Shown piece after piece: positions 43,918-51,417 of a DNA stretch of 64,000 bases. How positions within the stretch are numbered: position 1 is the stretch's first letter; each line of letters starts with the position of its first letter. The stretch lies in contig NZ_CP010029.1 of assembly GCF_001656035.1 (NCBI RefSeq), forward strand, positions 4,090,074-4,154,073, read 5' to 3'. Made by a program: the position numbers and the translations under genes. The stretch is from Yersinia entomophaga (lineage in GTDB: Bacteria; Pseudomonadota; Gammaproteobacteria; Enterobacterales; Enterobacteriaceae). Below the pieces are notes generated by a model. It was not told the origin of the DNA, did not search any database, and saw only the letters and a list, made by a program, of their open reading frames with translations.

Positions 43918-44930
43918 AATGGAGTCTCTGGTATCGATAAGTTGAATAGGGGGAGTTTCTGCCCCTTGTGCCTATCAAAGGTAAAACAAATTTTGCCGAT
44001 TAATTATTATTGAAAATAATCCGACTATTAGCCGTTTTGATTACTTTCATAGGTGTCTTTATAGCTAGTTTAATTAATTTAGTAAAATACATCGGGCTTT
44101 AAATAAAGGCGGGTATTGTACTGAAAAAAATGCTGATGAAAAGGAAGAAATATCCTATTTACCCTTTTCATTTAGCTAAGGTATAAGAATCACTCGGTTT
44201 TTCAGGTGCGTTTACTTGATTAAAAGAGTCCGTTTTATGTGTATTTATGCCACTAGTGATAATCCATTCCATTGCACCATGATAGTGCGCATCCATTTTG
44301 ATTAAATAGAATAATAAACTTCCGTTAATGATGAGGTACTAAATATTGATTAAATAGATTCCGATATTTTATTTATTATTCACATTTATTTTTTTAGGTA
44401 AATATATTTGTAGTCATTTATGCATCGTAACGTTTTTTTGTGAAGACCTGCGGCTTTTAGCCGTTATTGTCATCAGATTGTCATAAGCATGAGATTTCGC
44501 CAACCTGAGCATAAGTAAGGATTTAATCAACTAAAAGTTGAAAATTTCAACCCGGAGTGAGGTGTGGAAGGGCTGAGGGCTGGCAGAGCAGGTATATTCT
44601 ATTTTTATATATCAAAGACCAATAGGCTTTATTAAAATAGATTTGTTCCGCGTAGAACGGATAGAAAATCGACAACGTTTATGACGTAATAGGTATTATA
44701 AAAATAGTTAGCAAGATTGTTAAAGTTAAGCAAAAAAAACGGGTTAAACAGTATAAAAAAATAGAGCAGAAAATACGATGACCTTCAACAAATTTCAGCA
44801 TATTTAAGCAGTGTTTGTGATCGACTGGCCCAAATATGTGCGACAAGTACATCGTTGATTAAAAATGGCTTGCCAACGAATTCAGAGTATGTGATAACGC
44901 ATATGGGTAAAACGAGGTACAGTTCTGTAT
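43918..44930. other. Large AT-rich intergenic region between pagP and yobF
   Basis: About 1 kb without a supported gene. It holds the divergent promoters of pagP and of the yobF-cspC message. Several very short frames exist (for example at 44236 and 44142) but none has convincing content. No clear PhoP direct repeat with the GTTTA-N5-GTTTA form was found. The length and AT content would suit a regulatory RNA or binding by nucleoid proteins, but nothing specific is visible. Confidence 0.5.
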
Positions 44931-45047
44931 ATGTGTGGCATTTTCAGTAAAGAAGTTCTGAGTAAAGACGTTAGCGTTGAATACCGCTTCTCTGCCGATC
45001 CTTATCTTAGTGCCTCAAGCAGTAACGACTCTAGTTTGTCTATGTAA
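44931..45047 (+). CDS. yobF: YobF small stress protein
   Basis: Unlisted 38-codon gene: [20 protein letters not shown] then [12 protein letters not shown], matching YobF of E. coli over the N-terminal two thirds; the C-terminus is shorter here. In E. coli yobF is co-transcribed with cspC and is heat-shock induced. It ends 41 bases before cspC, the same arrangement as the leader ORFs ahead of cspA1 and cspA2. GAGG lies 13 bases upstream of the ATG, a long spacing. Confidence 0.85.
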   Translation: MCGIFSKEVLSKDVSVEYRFSADPYLSASSSNDSSLSM

Positions 45048-45088
45048 CGCCTCCGGGCGAGTTAAACAATCCAAAGGAAATACTCAAG

Positions 45089-45298
45089 ATGGCTAAGATT
45101 AAAGGTCAAGTTAAGTGGTTCAACGAGTCTAAAGGTTTCGGTTTCATCACTCCAGCTGACGGCAGCAAAGATGTGTTCGTACACTTCTCTGCAATCCAGG
45201 GTAACGGCTTCAAAACCTTGGGCGAAGGCCAGAACGTAGAGTTCGAAATCCAAGACGGTCAGAAAGGTCCGTCTGCAGTAAACGTTACTGCAATCTAA
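45089..45298 (+). CDS. cspC: Cold-shock-like protein CspC
   Basis: 69-residue cold-shock domain protein with RNP1 KGFGFITP and RNP2 VFVHFSAI. It begins [16 protein letters not shown] and carries [17 protein letters not shown], matching CspC rather than CspE. CspC is made at normal temperature and stabilises rpoS and other stress mRNAs. AAGGAAA lies before the ATG; yobF precedes it and a strong terminator follows. The gene order with rlmA downstream is as in E. coli. Confidence 0.92.
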   Translation: MAKIKGQVKWFNESKGFGFITPADGSKDVFVHFSAIQGNGFKTLGEGQNVEFEIQDGQKGPSAVNVTAI

Positions 45299-45312
45299 TT
45301 CAGCTCTAGCTG

Positions 45313-45343
45313 AAAAAAACCCGCCTTGGTGCGGGTTTTTTCG
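45313..45343 (+). terminator. Terminator of yobF-cspC
   Basis: ACCCGC and GCGGGT form the stem around CTTGGT, flanked by A-runs and T-runs so that it may work in both directions for the convergent YfiH-like gene. Confidence 0.88.
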
Positions 45344-45371
45344 TTTCTATAGTAATCCGTTTTATTAATAA

Positions 45372-46124
45372 TTAAGGCAAGATGATTAAGCCGGAATATT
45401 GGTTTCTGCCGCTGATCCCTGGATGGGTTGGATCTATGGCTCGCTGCTGGCTATTGCGGCGGAAACTGGTGTATTTAAACGCAGGGACAAGCTCTTCCCG
45501 ATTCTCGTTGGCCGAACCGGCTGATTTCGGCGGCATGCAGTCTGCCGGTGTACAGATGGTGCAACTTCCCGCGCGGTCTATCTGATGAAAACCCAATGAT
45601 TGCAACTGATGCTCAGCAATGGCGGTAAGGTTGAGATGTCGATAGCGGGGAGAAATAACCGTTTTTGGGATATTCATATTATCAATAAATCGTGCCACTA
45701 AATCTTCGGTTACCTCGTAACAACAGGAACGTGCCGCTGGGCCAATAGCTGCAACCCATTCATGCGGCGAATCATCTTGCGATATACGTTCTGCCATTCG
45801 CAGTAAAATTCCATCCAATAATCCGCGCCAGCCTGCGTGAGCCACGGCGATAGCTTTTCCGTCCCGTCGGCTAAAAATGACCGGTAGGCAGTCCGCCGTG
45901 AGTACCGTTAGCAAAATACCGGGTTGGGTGGTGTATAAACCGTCGGTTTCACCGCAGGCTTGCTTGGGTTCGCGAACATCGACAATTCGCGTACCATGTA
46001 CCTGTTTTTTCTCCGGCATGGTGGCACGAAATGGCTGTAAATTCTCCGGCAGCAATGCGGATTTACTGCCAAAGCCATGAAGAATATGAGGGACATGGGT
46101 AAATAATCTGGATACGTCAGTCAT
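45372..46124 (-). CDS. YfiH/PgeF-like multicopper-type (LACC1-family) protein
   Basis: 250 residues of the YfiH family, purine nucleoside-active or peptidoglycan-editing proteins. The three metal ligands of the family are visible as His in KQVHGTRI, Cys in TADCLPV and His in AVAHAGWRG; AIGPAARSCCYEV and CTICT also fit. The C-terminus departs from the family: after CTICTP there is an insert of about 24 residues (DCMPPKSAGSANENREELVP) before FKYTSFRRN. It is likely a paralogue, as yfiH normally sits beside rluD. ATG 46124 is the chosen start. Confidence 0.8.
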   Translation of the reverse strand: MTDVSRLFTHVPHILHGFGSKSALLPENLQPFRATMPEKKQVHGTRIVDVREPKQACGETDGLYTTQPGILLTVLTADCLPVIFSRRDGKAIAVAHAGWRGLLDGILLRMAERISQDDSPHEWVAAIGPAARSCCYEVTEDLVARFIDNMNIPKTVISPRYRHLNLTAIAEHQLQSLGFHQIDRAGSCTICTPADCMPPKSAGSANENREELVPAFKYTSFRRNSQQRAIDPTHPGISGRNQYSGLIILP

Positions 46125-46337
46125 GTGAATCACTTTGCCTCGGTGGCTGCGGAGTAGCCCAGTGTAGGCCGAATTTTGATTAGTTGGCTACTGTTGGCTG
46201 CTTTAATAACCTGAATGACGTTCCCATTTGCGCTTTGTTGCAAAATAAGACGCCTTGTATCACTGTTTCCACCCTGTAACGGCCAAGGTTCAGGTTTAAT
46301 GATCGACCAGAGCGGATAATGCCTACAGGGAAACCGA

Positions 46338-48047
46338 ATGATTTCTAAAGTAAATAATGACGCTAACAATTTTGTCCGTTGGCGTTTTAGTCTGCTGTGC
46401 GGTTGTATCCTGCTGTCACTCCTAGGATTGCTTGGGCGGGTGGCCTGGCTACAGGTGGTTGAACCGGAGCCGCTGGTAAAAGAAGAGAATATGCGTTCGG
46501 TTCGCGTGATGACGACCCCGAATACTCGCGGCATGATTACCGATCGCAACGGTCATCCTCTGGCGGTGAGCGTGCCGGTGGCGGCAATTTGGGCCGACCC
46601 CAAGGTTTTGCTGGAAAAAGGCGGCGTCGGGAATGATGCCCGCTGGCGGGCGTTGTCCCAAATGCTACATATGCCATTGGCTGATATTGCCAGCCGTATC
46701 AATCAGAATCCGGATGGGCGTTTTGTGTATTTAGCGCGACAGGTGGAGCAGGCGTCGGCTGAGTATATTCAACGGCTTAAACTGCCGGGAATCGCCCTGA
46801 GAGCGGAGTCGCGCCGGTTCTATCCCTCGGGTGCTACGGTGGCGAATCTGGTCGGCTTCACTAATATCGATGACCAAGGCATCGAAGGTATCGAAAAGAG
46901 TTTTAATCAGCTACTGAGCGGAACGGCGGGCAATCGGGTAGTACGCAAAGACCGCTACGGCAACGTGGTGGAGGATATTTCCGCCACCGATAGTCATCCC
47001 GGTCAAAATGTTCAGCTCAGTATTGATGAGCGCTTACAGGCCGAAGCTTCCCATGCTTTAACCAATGCGGTGTTGTTTAATAAGGCGGAGTCTGGATCGG
47101 CGGTGTTGGTGGATGTGGACACTGGCGAAGTGCTGGCGATGGCCAATTACCCGACCTATAACCCCAATAACCGAACCGATACGCCGGAGGGAAATTTCCG
47201 CAATCGGGCTATCAGCGATATTTTTGAACCGGGTTCGACGGTAAAACCTATGGTGGTGATGACGGCATTACAGCGCAAACTAGTGAAACCCGATAGCGTG
47301 TTAGATACGCACCCTTATATTTTGAGTGGTCACCAAATTCGTGACGTCGGCTTTTACCCCGCGCTGTCTCTCACTGGCGTGTTACAAAAATCCAGCGACG
47401 TCGGCGTATCCCGCCTGGCATTAGCGATGCCCGCTTCGGCACTGCTAAAAACCTATGGCTCATTTGGGTTGGGCAAATCTACCGAATTGGGATTAACCGG
47501 AGAAAGCAGTGGGTTGATGCCGCACCGTCAACGCTGGAGCGATCTGGATCGCGCCACTTTCTCGTTTGGCTACGGATTGATGGTGACGCCACTGCAGTTG
47601 GCGCGGGTTTACGCCACGATTGGCAGTTATGGGATTTATCGCCCTTTGTCTATCACTAAAGTCGATCCGCCGGTGTTAGGGCAGCGAGTCCTGCCTGCGG
47701 AACAGGTTCAAGAAGTAGAGCATATGATGGAAAGCGTGGCGCTGCCCGGCGGCGGCGGGGTGAAAGCAGCGGTACGCGGTTATCGGGTGGCAGTTAAAAC
47801 CGGTACCGCTAAGAAAATTGGCCCCAACGGACAATATATTGATAAATATGTGGCTTATACCGCTGGCGTGGCTCCCGCCAGCCAGCCGCGTTTTGCTCTG
47901 GTGGTGGTGATTAATAACCCGCAAGGGGGAAAATATTACGGTGGAGCAGTGGCGGCCCCGGTATTCAGCGAAATTATGGGGCAAATTTTGCGAACCAAGA
48001 ATGTGGAGCCAGATGCCGTTCTTGGCTCGCCTCAGCGCCATAGCTGA
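46338..48047 (+). CDS. FtsI-type class B penicillin-binding protein (PBP3 paralogue, PBP3SAL-like)
   Basis: 569-residue transpeptidase anchored by one N-terminal helix (about 17-38). The pedestal domain starts with TRGMITDRNGHPLAVS; the catalytic motifs are SxxK at Ser300 (FEPGSTVKPM), SxN changed to Ser352-Ser353-Asp354 (KSSDVGVS) and KTG at 487 (AVKTGTAKK). Salmonella carries an extra FtsI paralogue, PBP3SAL, in the same neighbourhood between cspC and rlmA, which is used for division at acidic pH; this gene occupies the same place. AGGGAAA precedes the ATG. The Asp in the second motif is unusual. Confidence 0.85.
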   Translation: MISKVNNDANNFVRWRFSLLCGCILLSLLGLLGRVAWLQVVEPEPLVKEENMRSVRVMTTPNTRGMITDRNGHPLAVSVPVAAIWADPKVLLEKGGVGNDARWRALSQMLHMPLADIASRINQNPDGRFVYLARQVEQASAEYIQRLKLPGIALRAESRRFYPSGATVANLVGFTNIDDQGIEGIEKSFNQLLSGTAGNRVVRKDRYGNVVEDISATDSHPGQNVQLSIDERLQAEASHALTNAVLFNKAESGSAVLVDVDTGEVLAMANYPTYNPNNRTDTPEGNFRNRAISDIFEPGSTVKPMVVMTALQRKLVKPDSVLDTHPYILSGHQIRDVGFYPALSLTGVLQKSSDVGVSRLALAMPASALLKTYGSFGLGKSTELGLTGESSGLMPHRQRWSDLDRATFSFGYGLMVTPLQLARVYATIGSYGIYRPLSITKVDPPVLGQRVLPAEQVQEVEHMMESVALPGGGGVKAAVRGYRVAVKTGTAKKIGPNGQYIDKYVAYTAGVAPASQPRFALVVVINNPQGGKYYGGAVAAPVFSEIMGQILRTKNVEPDAVLGSPQRHS

Positions 48048-48155
48048 GAATAGTGTCGGACAAGGCTGCCCCGGCTTGCAACCACGGAGGCGGTTCTTTA
48101 GACTAGCGCCGCCTTGCGCGTTCTCGCATTTTCCCTGCTATCTGGAAATATAACC

Positions 48156-48998
48156 ATGTCTTATCAATGTCCTCTTTGCCATCAGCCGTTACAGCTTAAT
48201 CAGAAGCAGTGGCGCTGCGAAAATAATCACCAGTTCGATTGTGCCAAAGAGGGCTATGTCAATTTGCTGCCCGTTCAGCATAAAGGCTCCAGGCAGCCGG
48301 GAGACAGCCCGGAGATGATGCAGGCGCGGCGCGCATTTCTTGATGCCGGTTACTATCAGCCACTGCAACGGCGGGTTGCTGCGCTGTTGGACGGCGTTTT
48401 GCCGCCTGAAGCCGGATTATTGCTAGATATTGGCTGTGGTGAGGGGTATTACACCGCGGCTATAGCTCAACAGCTGAAACAGCGGCGAGAGATGCAGGTT
48501 TATGGCTTAGACGTCGCCAAGGTTGCGGTGCGTTATGGGGCAAAACGCTACCCTGAGGTGAGTTTTTGCGTGGCATCCAGCCACCGTTTGCCGTTTGCCA
48601 ACGGGGCACTGGACGGCGTTGTGCGTATTTATGCGCCATGTAAGGCGGAAGAATTGGCGCGAGCGGTGAAACCGGGCGGGTTTCTGGTGACGGTTGCGCC
48701 GGGCCCACGTCATTTATATCAATTGAAAGAAATGATCTATCAGCAAGTGCAGCTGCATGGTGAGAACGACGAACATTTGGAAGGATTTGATTTGGTTAGC
48801 CATGAGTCATTAGCCTACCCAATGGCGTTGCCGGGATCGCAGGCTGTCAATTTATTGCAAATGACGCCTTTTGCCTGGCGAGCGTCAGTTGAAACCGGTC
48901 AGCAGTTGGCCGAGATGGAAACTTTTGCCTGCGAAACAGATTTTGTTATTCGTGTGCATCAGCGGCATATCGATAAAACTGAATGTAGTGCAGATTAA
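48156..48998 (+). CDS. rlmA: 23S rRNA (guanine-745-N1)-methyltransferase
   Basis: 280-residue methyltransferase that modifies G745 of 23S rRNA. The N-terminal zinc finger is CPLC (residues 5-8) with the second half [21 protein letters not shown]; the SAM-binding motif is [13 protein letters not shown], followed by [17 protein letters not shown] and [20 protein letters not shown] 48156 is used because it starts MSYQCPLC as in E. coli; the upstream ATG 48114 adds 14 unsupported residues. It lies downstream of the PBP gene with about 110 bases between and is followed by a hairpin at 49063. Confidence 0.9.
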   Translation: MSYQCPLCHQPLQLNQKQWRCENNHQFDCAKEGYVNLLPVQHKGSRQPGDSPEMMQARRAFLDAGYYQPLQRRVAALLDGVLPPEAGLLLDIGCGEGYYTAAIAQQLKQRREMQVYGLDVAKVAVRYGAKRYPEVSFCVASSHRLPFANGALDGVVRIYAPCKAEELARAVKPGGFLVTVAPGPRHLYQLKEMIYQQVQLHGENDEHLEGFDLVSHESLAYPMALPGSQAVNLLQMTPFAWRASVETGQQLAEMETFACETDFVIRVHQRHIDKTECSAD

Positions 48999-49062
48999 TG
49001 TCGGTTTCTATTTTATATAGCCAGATCATTATGGCTTAAATAATATTTAGATAAAGAATTAT

Positions 49063-49095
49063 GAGCGTCAGGGAAAATAGGCGAACCTGACGCTC
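49063..49095. terminator. Hairpin terminator after rlmA
   Basis: GAGCGTCAGG and CCTGACGCTC form a perfect 10-bp stem with a 13-base loop. The T-run is weak. Confidence 0.6.
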
Positions 49096-49324
49096 TATAA
49101 CATTCAATGATGTAATAAACAGCGAAATAGCGATAATTAAGTCAAATCATTAGTGATAACTAGGGGTGACCGTTTTATAGTATTGGTAATGATTTAGATA
49201 TTATCAATAAACCAATCAGATCGCGGGCCGGGGAAAGTGTCGGCCTAATGATGGGTCAATGAGCAACTGGATTGGTTCTTTCACTGTCATTTTATTAACT
49301 CTTTAAATTTAAAACGTATTATCT

Positions 49325-49612
49325 CTATTTTTGTGAGTTAAGATCCAGGTTACGCCATGTGCGTCCGCCAGACTCGGTCACCAGAATCGATGGTACGAAG
49401 CGCACTTGCTCTGCCACTTTCAAGGCTAAGTCGGCAACTTCCTGCTTATTCAACGATCCGCTGCCGTAATTATATTCGCCGTCCGGTAATTTATAAACTT
49501 TGTCCCGACCTATTAATCGGGTAAAACCGGCTTCGTCCATTTTTTCATTAAGCGTCTGGTAATCGCTTTCTTCGGCATTATGCAATTTAACACTCACGGT
49601 AAAGTAAGGCAT
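49325..49612 (-). CDS. DUF2622/GhoS-like small protein
   Basis: 95 residues with a ferredoxin-like pattern: MPYFTVSVKLHNAEESDYQT, LNEKMDEAGFTRLIGRDK, KLPDGEYNYGSGSLNKQEVADLALKVAEQV and SILVTESGGRTWRNL. This fits DUF2622, the family containing the endoribonuclease antitoxin GhoS of E. coli, although it is only a general resemblance. No small hydrophobic toxin such as GhoT is encoded beside it, so an RNase role is unproven. GGAT precedes the ATG. It sits alone between intergenic stretches of about 230 and 545 bases. Confidence 0.6.
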   Translation of the reverse strand: MPYFTVSVKLHNAEESDYQTLNEKMDEAGFTRLIGRDKVYKLPDGEYNYGSGSLNKQEVADLALKVAEQVRFVPSILVTESGGRTWRNLDLNSQK

Positions 49613-49766
49613 AGAAATCCATTTATTTAGTGCGGGATAATATGCTGTATATCATGATGGGCGGCTTTTTATTATGACCGAGATCGAATTGCTGAGAATT
49701 AAGCAGGATGCGTTAAGGTAGGTGGCGGTTATTTGTACGAATCATTACGGCAAGCAGGATAATAAT

Positions 49767-49837
49767 GAAGAGAAAAGAAGAGAAAAGAAGGGAAGAAAAG
49801 AGAAAGGAAGAAAAGAGAAAGGAAGGGAAGAGAGGAA
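49767..49837 (+). repeat. 71-base homopurine tract
   Basis: An unbroken run of A and G built of degenerate GAAGA, GAAAA and GGAAG units on the plus strand (all pyrimidine on the other). It is non-coding, lies between two minus-strand genes, and could form triplex structures or act as a slippage-prone simple repeat. Confidence 0.8.
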
Positions 49838-49858
49838 CAGTGCCAGTGCTCTGAGAAG

Positions 49859-49975
49859 TTAAAGACCAATCACCCATCGGTTACGACCACCGTGTTTAGC
49901 CGAGTAGCAGGCAATATCTGCCTGACGCAACGCCTGAACCGTGGATTCGGTTTGTTGGGTTAGATTGATATTATC
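49859..49975 (-). pseudogene. Remnant of a diguanylate cyclase (3' end of a GGDEF gene)
   Basis: On the minus strand about 38 codons read INLTQQTESTVQALRQADI then ACYSAKHGGRNRWVIGL and a stop at 49861-49859. The ADIACYSAKxxGRNR segment is the well-known C-terminal end of a GGDEF domain. No open frame upstream continues it, so only this fragment remains. It indicates that a larger gene was deleted here. Confidence 0.7.
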
Positions 49976-50157
49976 GTAAGTAAAAAACAGGAAATTTGGC
50001 TTAAGGGATGTTTTTTAAGATAAAACGCATTCTAACTGCGTTTGTGGGCTATAAACTCGAATCGTTAATAGCGCCATATGCAGAGGCGATTAATCTTAGT
50101 GATGTGATTGCGTTGAGTGGTTACATTTATATTGTGGTGAACGGTGCGCGAAACGAA
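49976..50157. other. Non-coding stretch between the GGDEF remnant and fhuF
   Basis: Contains no recognised continuation of the cyclase in any frame; it holds only short frames. Together with the homopurine tract and remnant, the whole 49613-50157 gap carries no intact gene. Confidence 0.5.
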
Positions 50158-50895
50158 TCAGCGTCTGTTCAATTTCTTATCTAAATTATTGACGCGCTGT
50201 AATGGGCAGGTAGAGCAAATTTCCAATCCATTCAAACGATAGCGTAAACAGCAAAGTCGGCGCTCAATTCTTATATTGCCACTTTTCTCCGTGACCTGAC
50301 GAACAGGCTGAAACAGCTTGTTTTTGCTGCCGTCGGACAGGGTACGTAAAGCGAGAAAATGCTCGGCAATTTGCGTATTTGCCTGCTGTTCCTGCGCCAT
50401 TTTTATTCCCTGATACAGACGAATCCCCGCGTTATTCCAAAACAGGCTTTCGCCCATACCCGCCAGTTGGCTCAGAGTACCGCAAACCGGTGTCAGATGA
50501 TCTTGCACCAACTGCTGAAAACGACGTTCAGGGTCTTGTTGGGTTACTTGATGACCCGAATGGGAAAGAATAAAGCTTTCAACCACGCCGGCTTCATTGA
50601 GCGTCAGGCCGATATGCTCCGGTAAAATGGGCAACTGCCAGTTGAACTGCAAATTAATCCGCATCCACGGCCCCAACAGGCGGGCAAAGTACCATTGCGA
50701 CCATTTTGATACCAAAGCTGCGCGATCTTCATTCGAATGAAGATTCAGCAGGGGCGAGATCAAGGTGAGTGCGCGTTCAGGCGTATATAAAGCACCGGCA
50801 GAAAAAGTCTCGCGTTGTCTCGAGGCTGCAGACGGAAAGTACTGTTCAATGGCTTCCTGTCGGGCGAGGCTGAGATTTTCTGCGGTTAGCGCCAT
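50158..50895 (-). CDS. fhuF: Ferric hydroxamate siderophore iron reductase FhuF
   Basis: 245-residue cytoplasmic protein that reduces ferric iron taken up with hydroxamate siderophores. The unusual 2Fe-2S binding motif at the C-terminus, CC-x10-C-x2-C, is visible in RRLCCLRYRLNGLEICSTCP. AGGATT precedes ATG 50895. It is divergent from the TonB-dependent receptor gene, with two Fur-box-like sites in the 520-base gap, so both should be iron-repressed. Confidence 0.87.
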   Translation of the reverse strand: MALTAENLSLARQEAIEQYFPSAASRQRETFSAGALYTPERALTLISPLLNLHSNEDRAALVSKWSQWYFARLLGPWMRINLQFNWQLPILPEHIGLTLNEAGVVESFILSHSGHQVTQQDPERRFQQLVQDHLTPVCGTLSQLAGMGESLFWNNAGIRLYQGIKMAQEQQANTQIAEHFLALRTLSDGSKNKLFQPVRQVTEKSGNIRIERRLCCLRYRLNGLEICSTCPLQRVNNLDKKLNRR

Positions 50896-50971
50896 AATAA
50901 TCCTATTTAAAAACCTTATTCAAATCAGGCTTTGGGGCATCGGCTGACGAGTTCAGGCAAGCATAATAGGG

Positions 50972-50995
50972 GATAAGAATCATAATGAGAATCGT
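50972..50995. promoter_or_regulatory. Fur box candidate for fhuF
   Basis: The stretch GATAAG AATCAT AATGAG AATCGT is four Fur-type hexamers in tandem, close to the GATAAT repeat consensus. It lies about 77 bases upstream of the fhuF start on the minus strand. Confidence 0.65.
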
Positions 50996-51319
50996 TTTTA
51001 TATCCAGAGTGAGATTTCCCGCTTCCGGTGGTTGCAAGGGGTCGCATTGCTGTCGTTTGGCACATTTTCCTATGGTTCAACGCCACGACATCTGAATCTC
51101 AACCACATTATTGCATTGCGTGGGAATGCCTTCGTTCGAACGATTTTGGCGCTGGACGCAATAGCGTGAGCGGTGGCAGACAAGCTGGATTACGGGCAAT
51201 TTTTTCGGGTGCTCCGCGCTTTATCTATCTGTTACGTAAACAAATCTCGTAAAAGCATTCAAATTAATGAACATAAACGCTTGCAAAGTGTCACGTCGGC
51301 GGCATAATTCGTGAATTCT

Positions 51320-51340
51320 TATAATAAGCATTCGCATTTA
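51320..51340. promoter_or_regulatory. Fur box candidate for the TonB-dependent receptor
   Basis: TATAATAAGCATTCGCATTTA resembles the 19-bp Fur consensus with good outer hexamers. It is about 78 bases before the receptor ATG. Confidence 0.6.
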
Positions 51341-51417
51341 GTTATTAACATTTAGGCATCAACCTTTAAATATTCGCATTAGCGATAACATCGCAAACTT
51401 TCAGGGAACACCAAATA

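Larger units (their letters stand above)
50896..51417. other. Divergent iron-regulated intergenic region
   Basis: Contains two Fur-box candidates (50972 and 51320), one near each start. A 74-codon plus-strand frame at 51028 lacks a ribosome binding site and known motifs; a neighbouring frame (RFRWLQGVALLSFGTFSYGS) is protein-like in places but interrupted, so a decayed gene cannot be excluded. Confidence 0.5.

Noticed and set aside
43918..44930. Short frames in the 1 kb pagP-yobF gap
   Set aside because: Frames of 14-22 codons without ribosome binding sites; AT-rich sequence gives such frames by chance.
49325..49612. GhoST-type toxin-antitoxin locus around the DUF2622-like gene
   Set aside because: No small hydrophobic GhoT-like toxin gene is visible next to it on either strand.
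51028..51252. 74-codon plus-strand frame between the Fur boxes
   Set aside because: No ribosome binding site or family features; a neighbouring frame is equally protein-like, so no gene can be supported.
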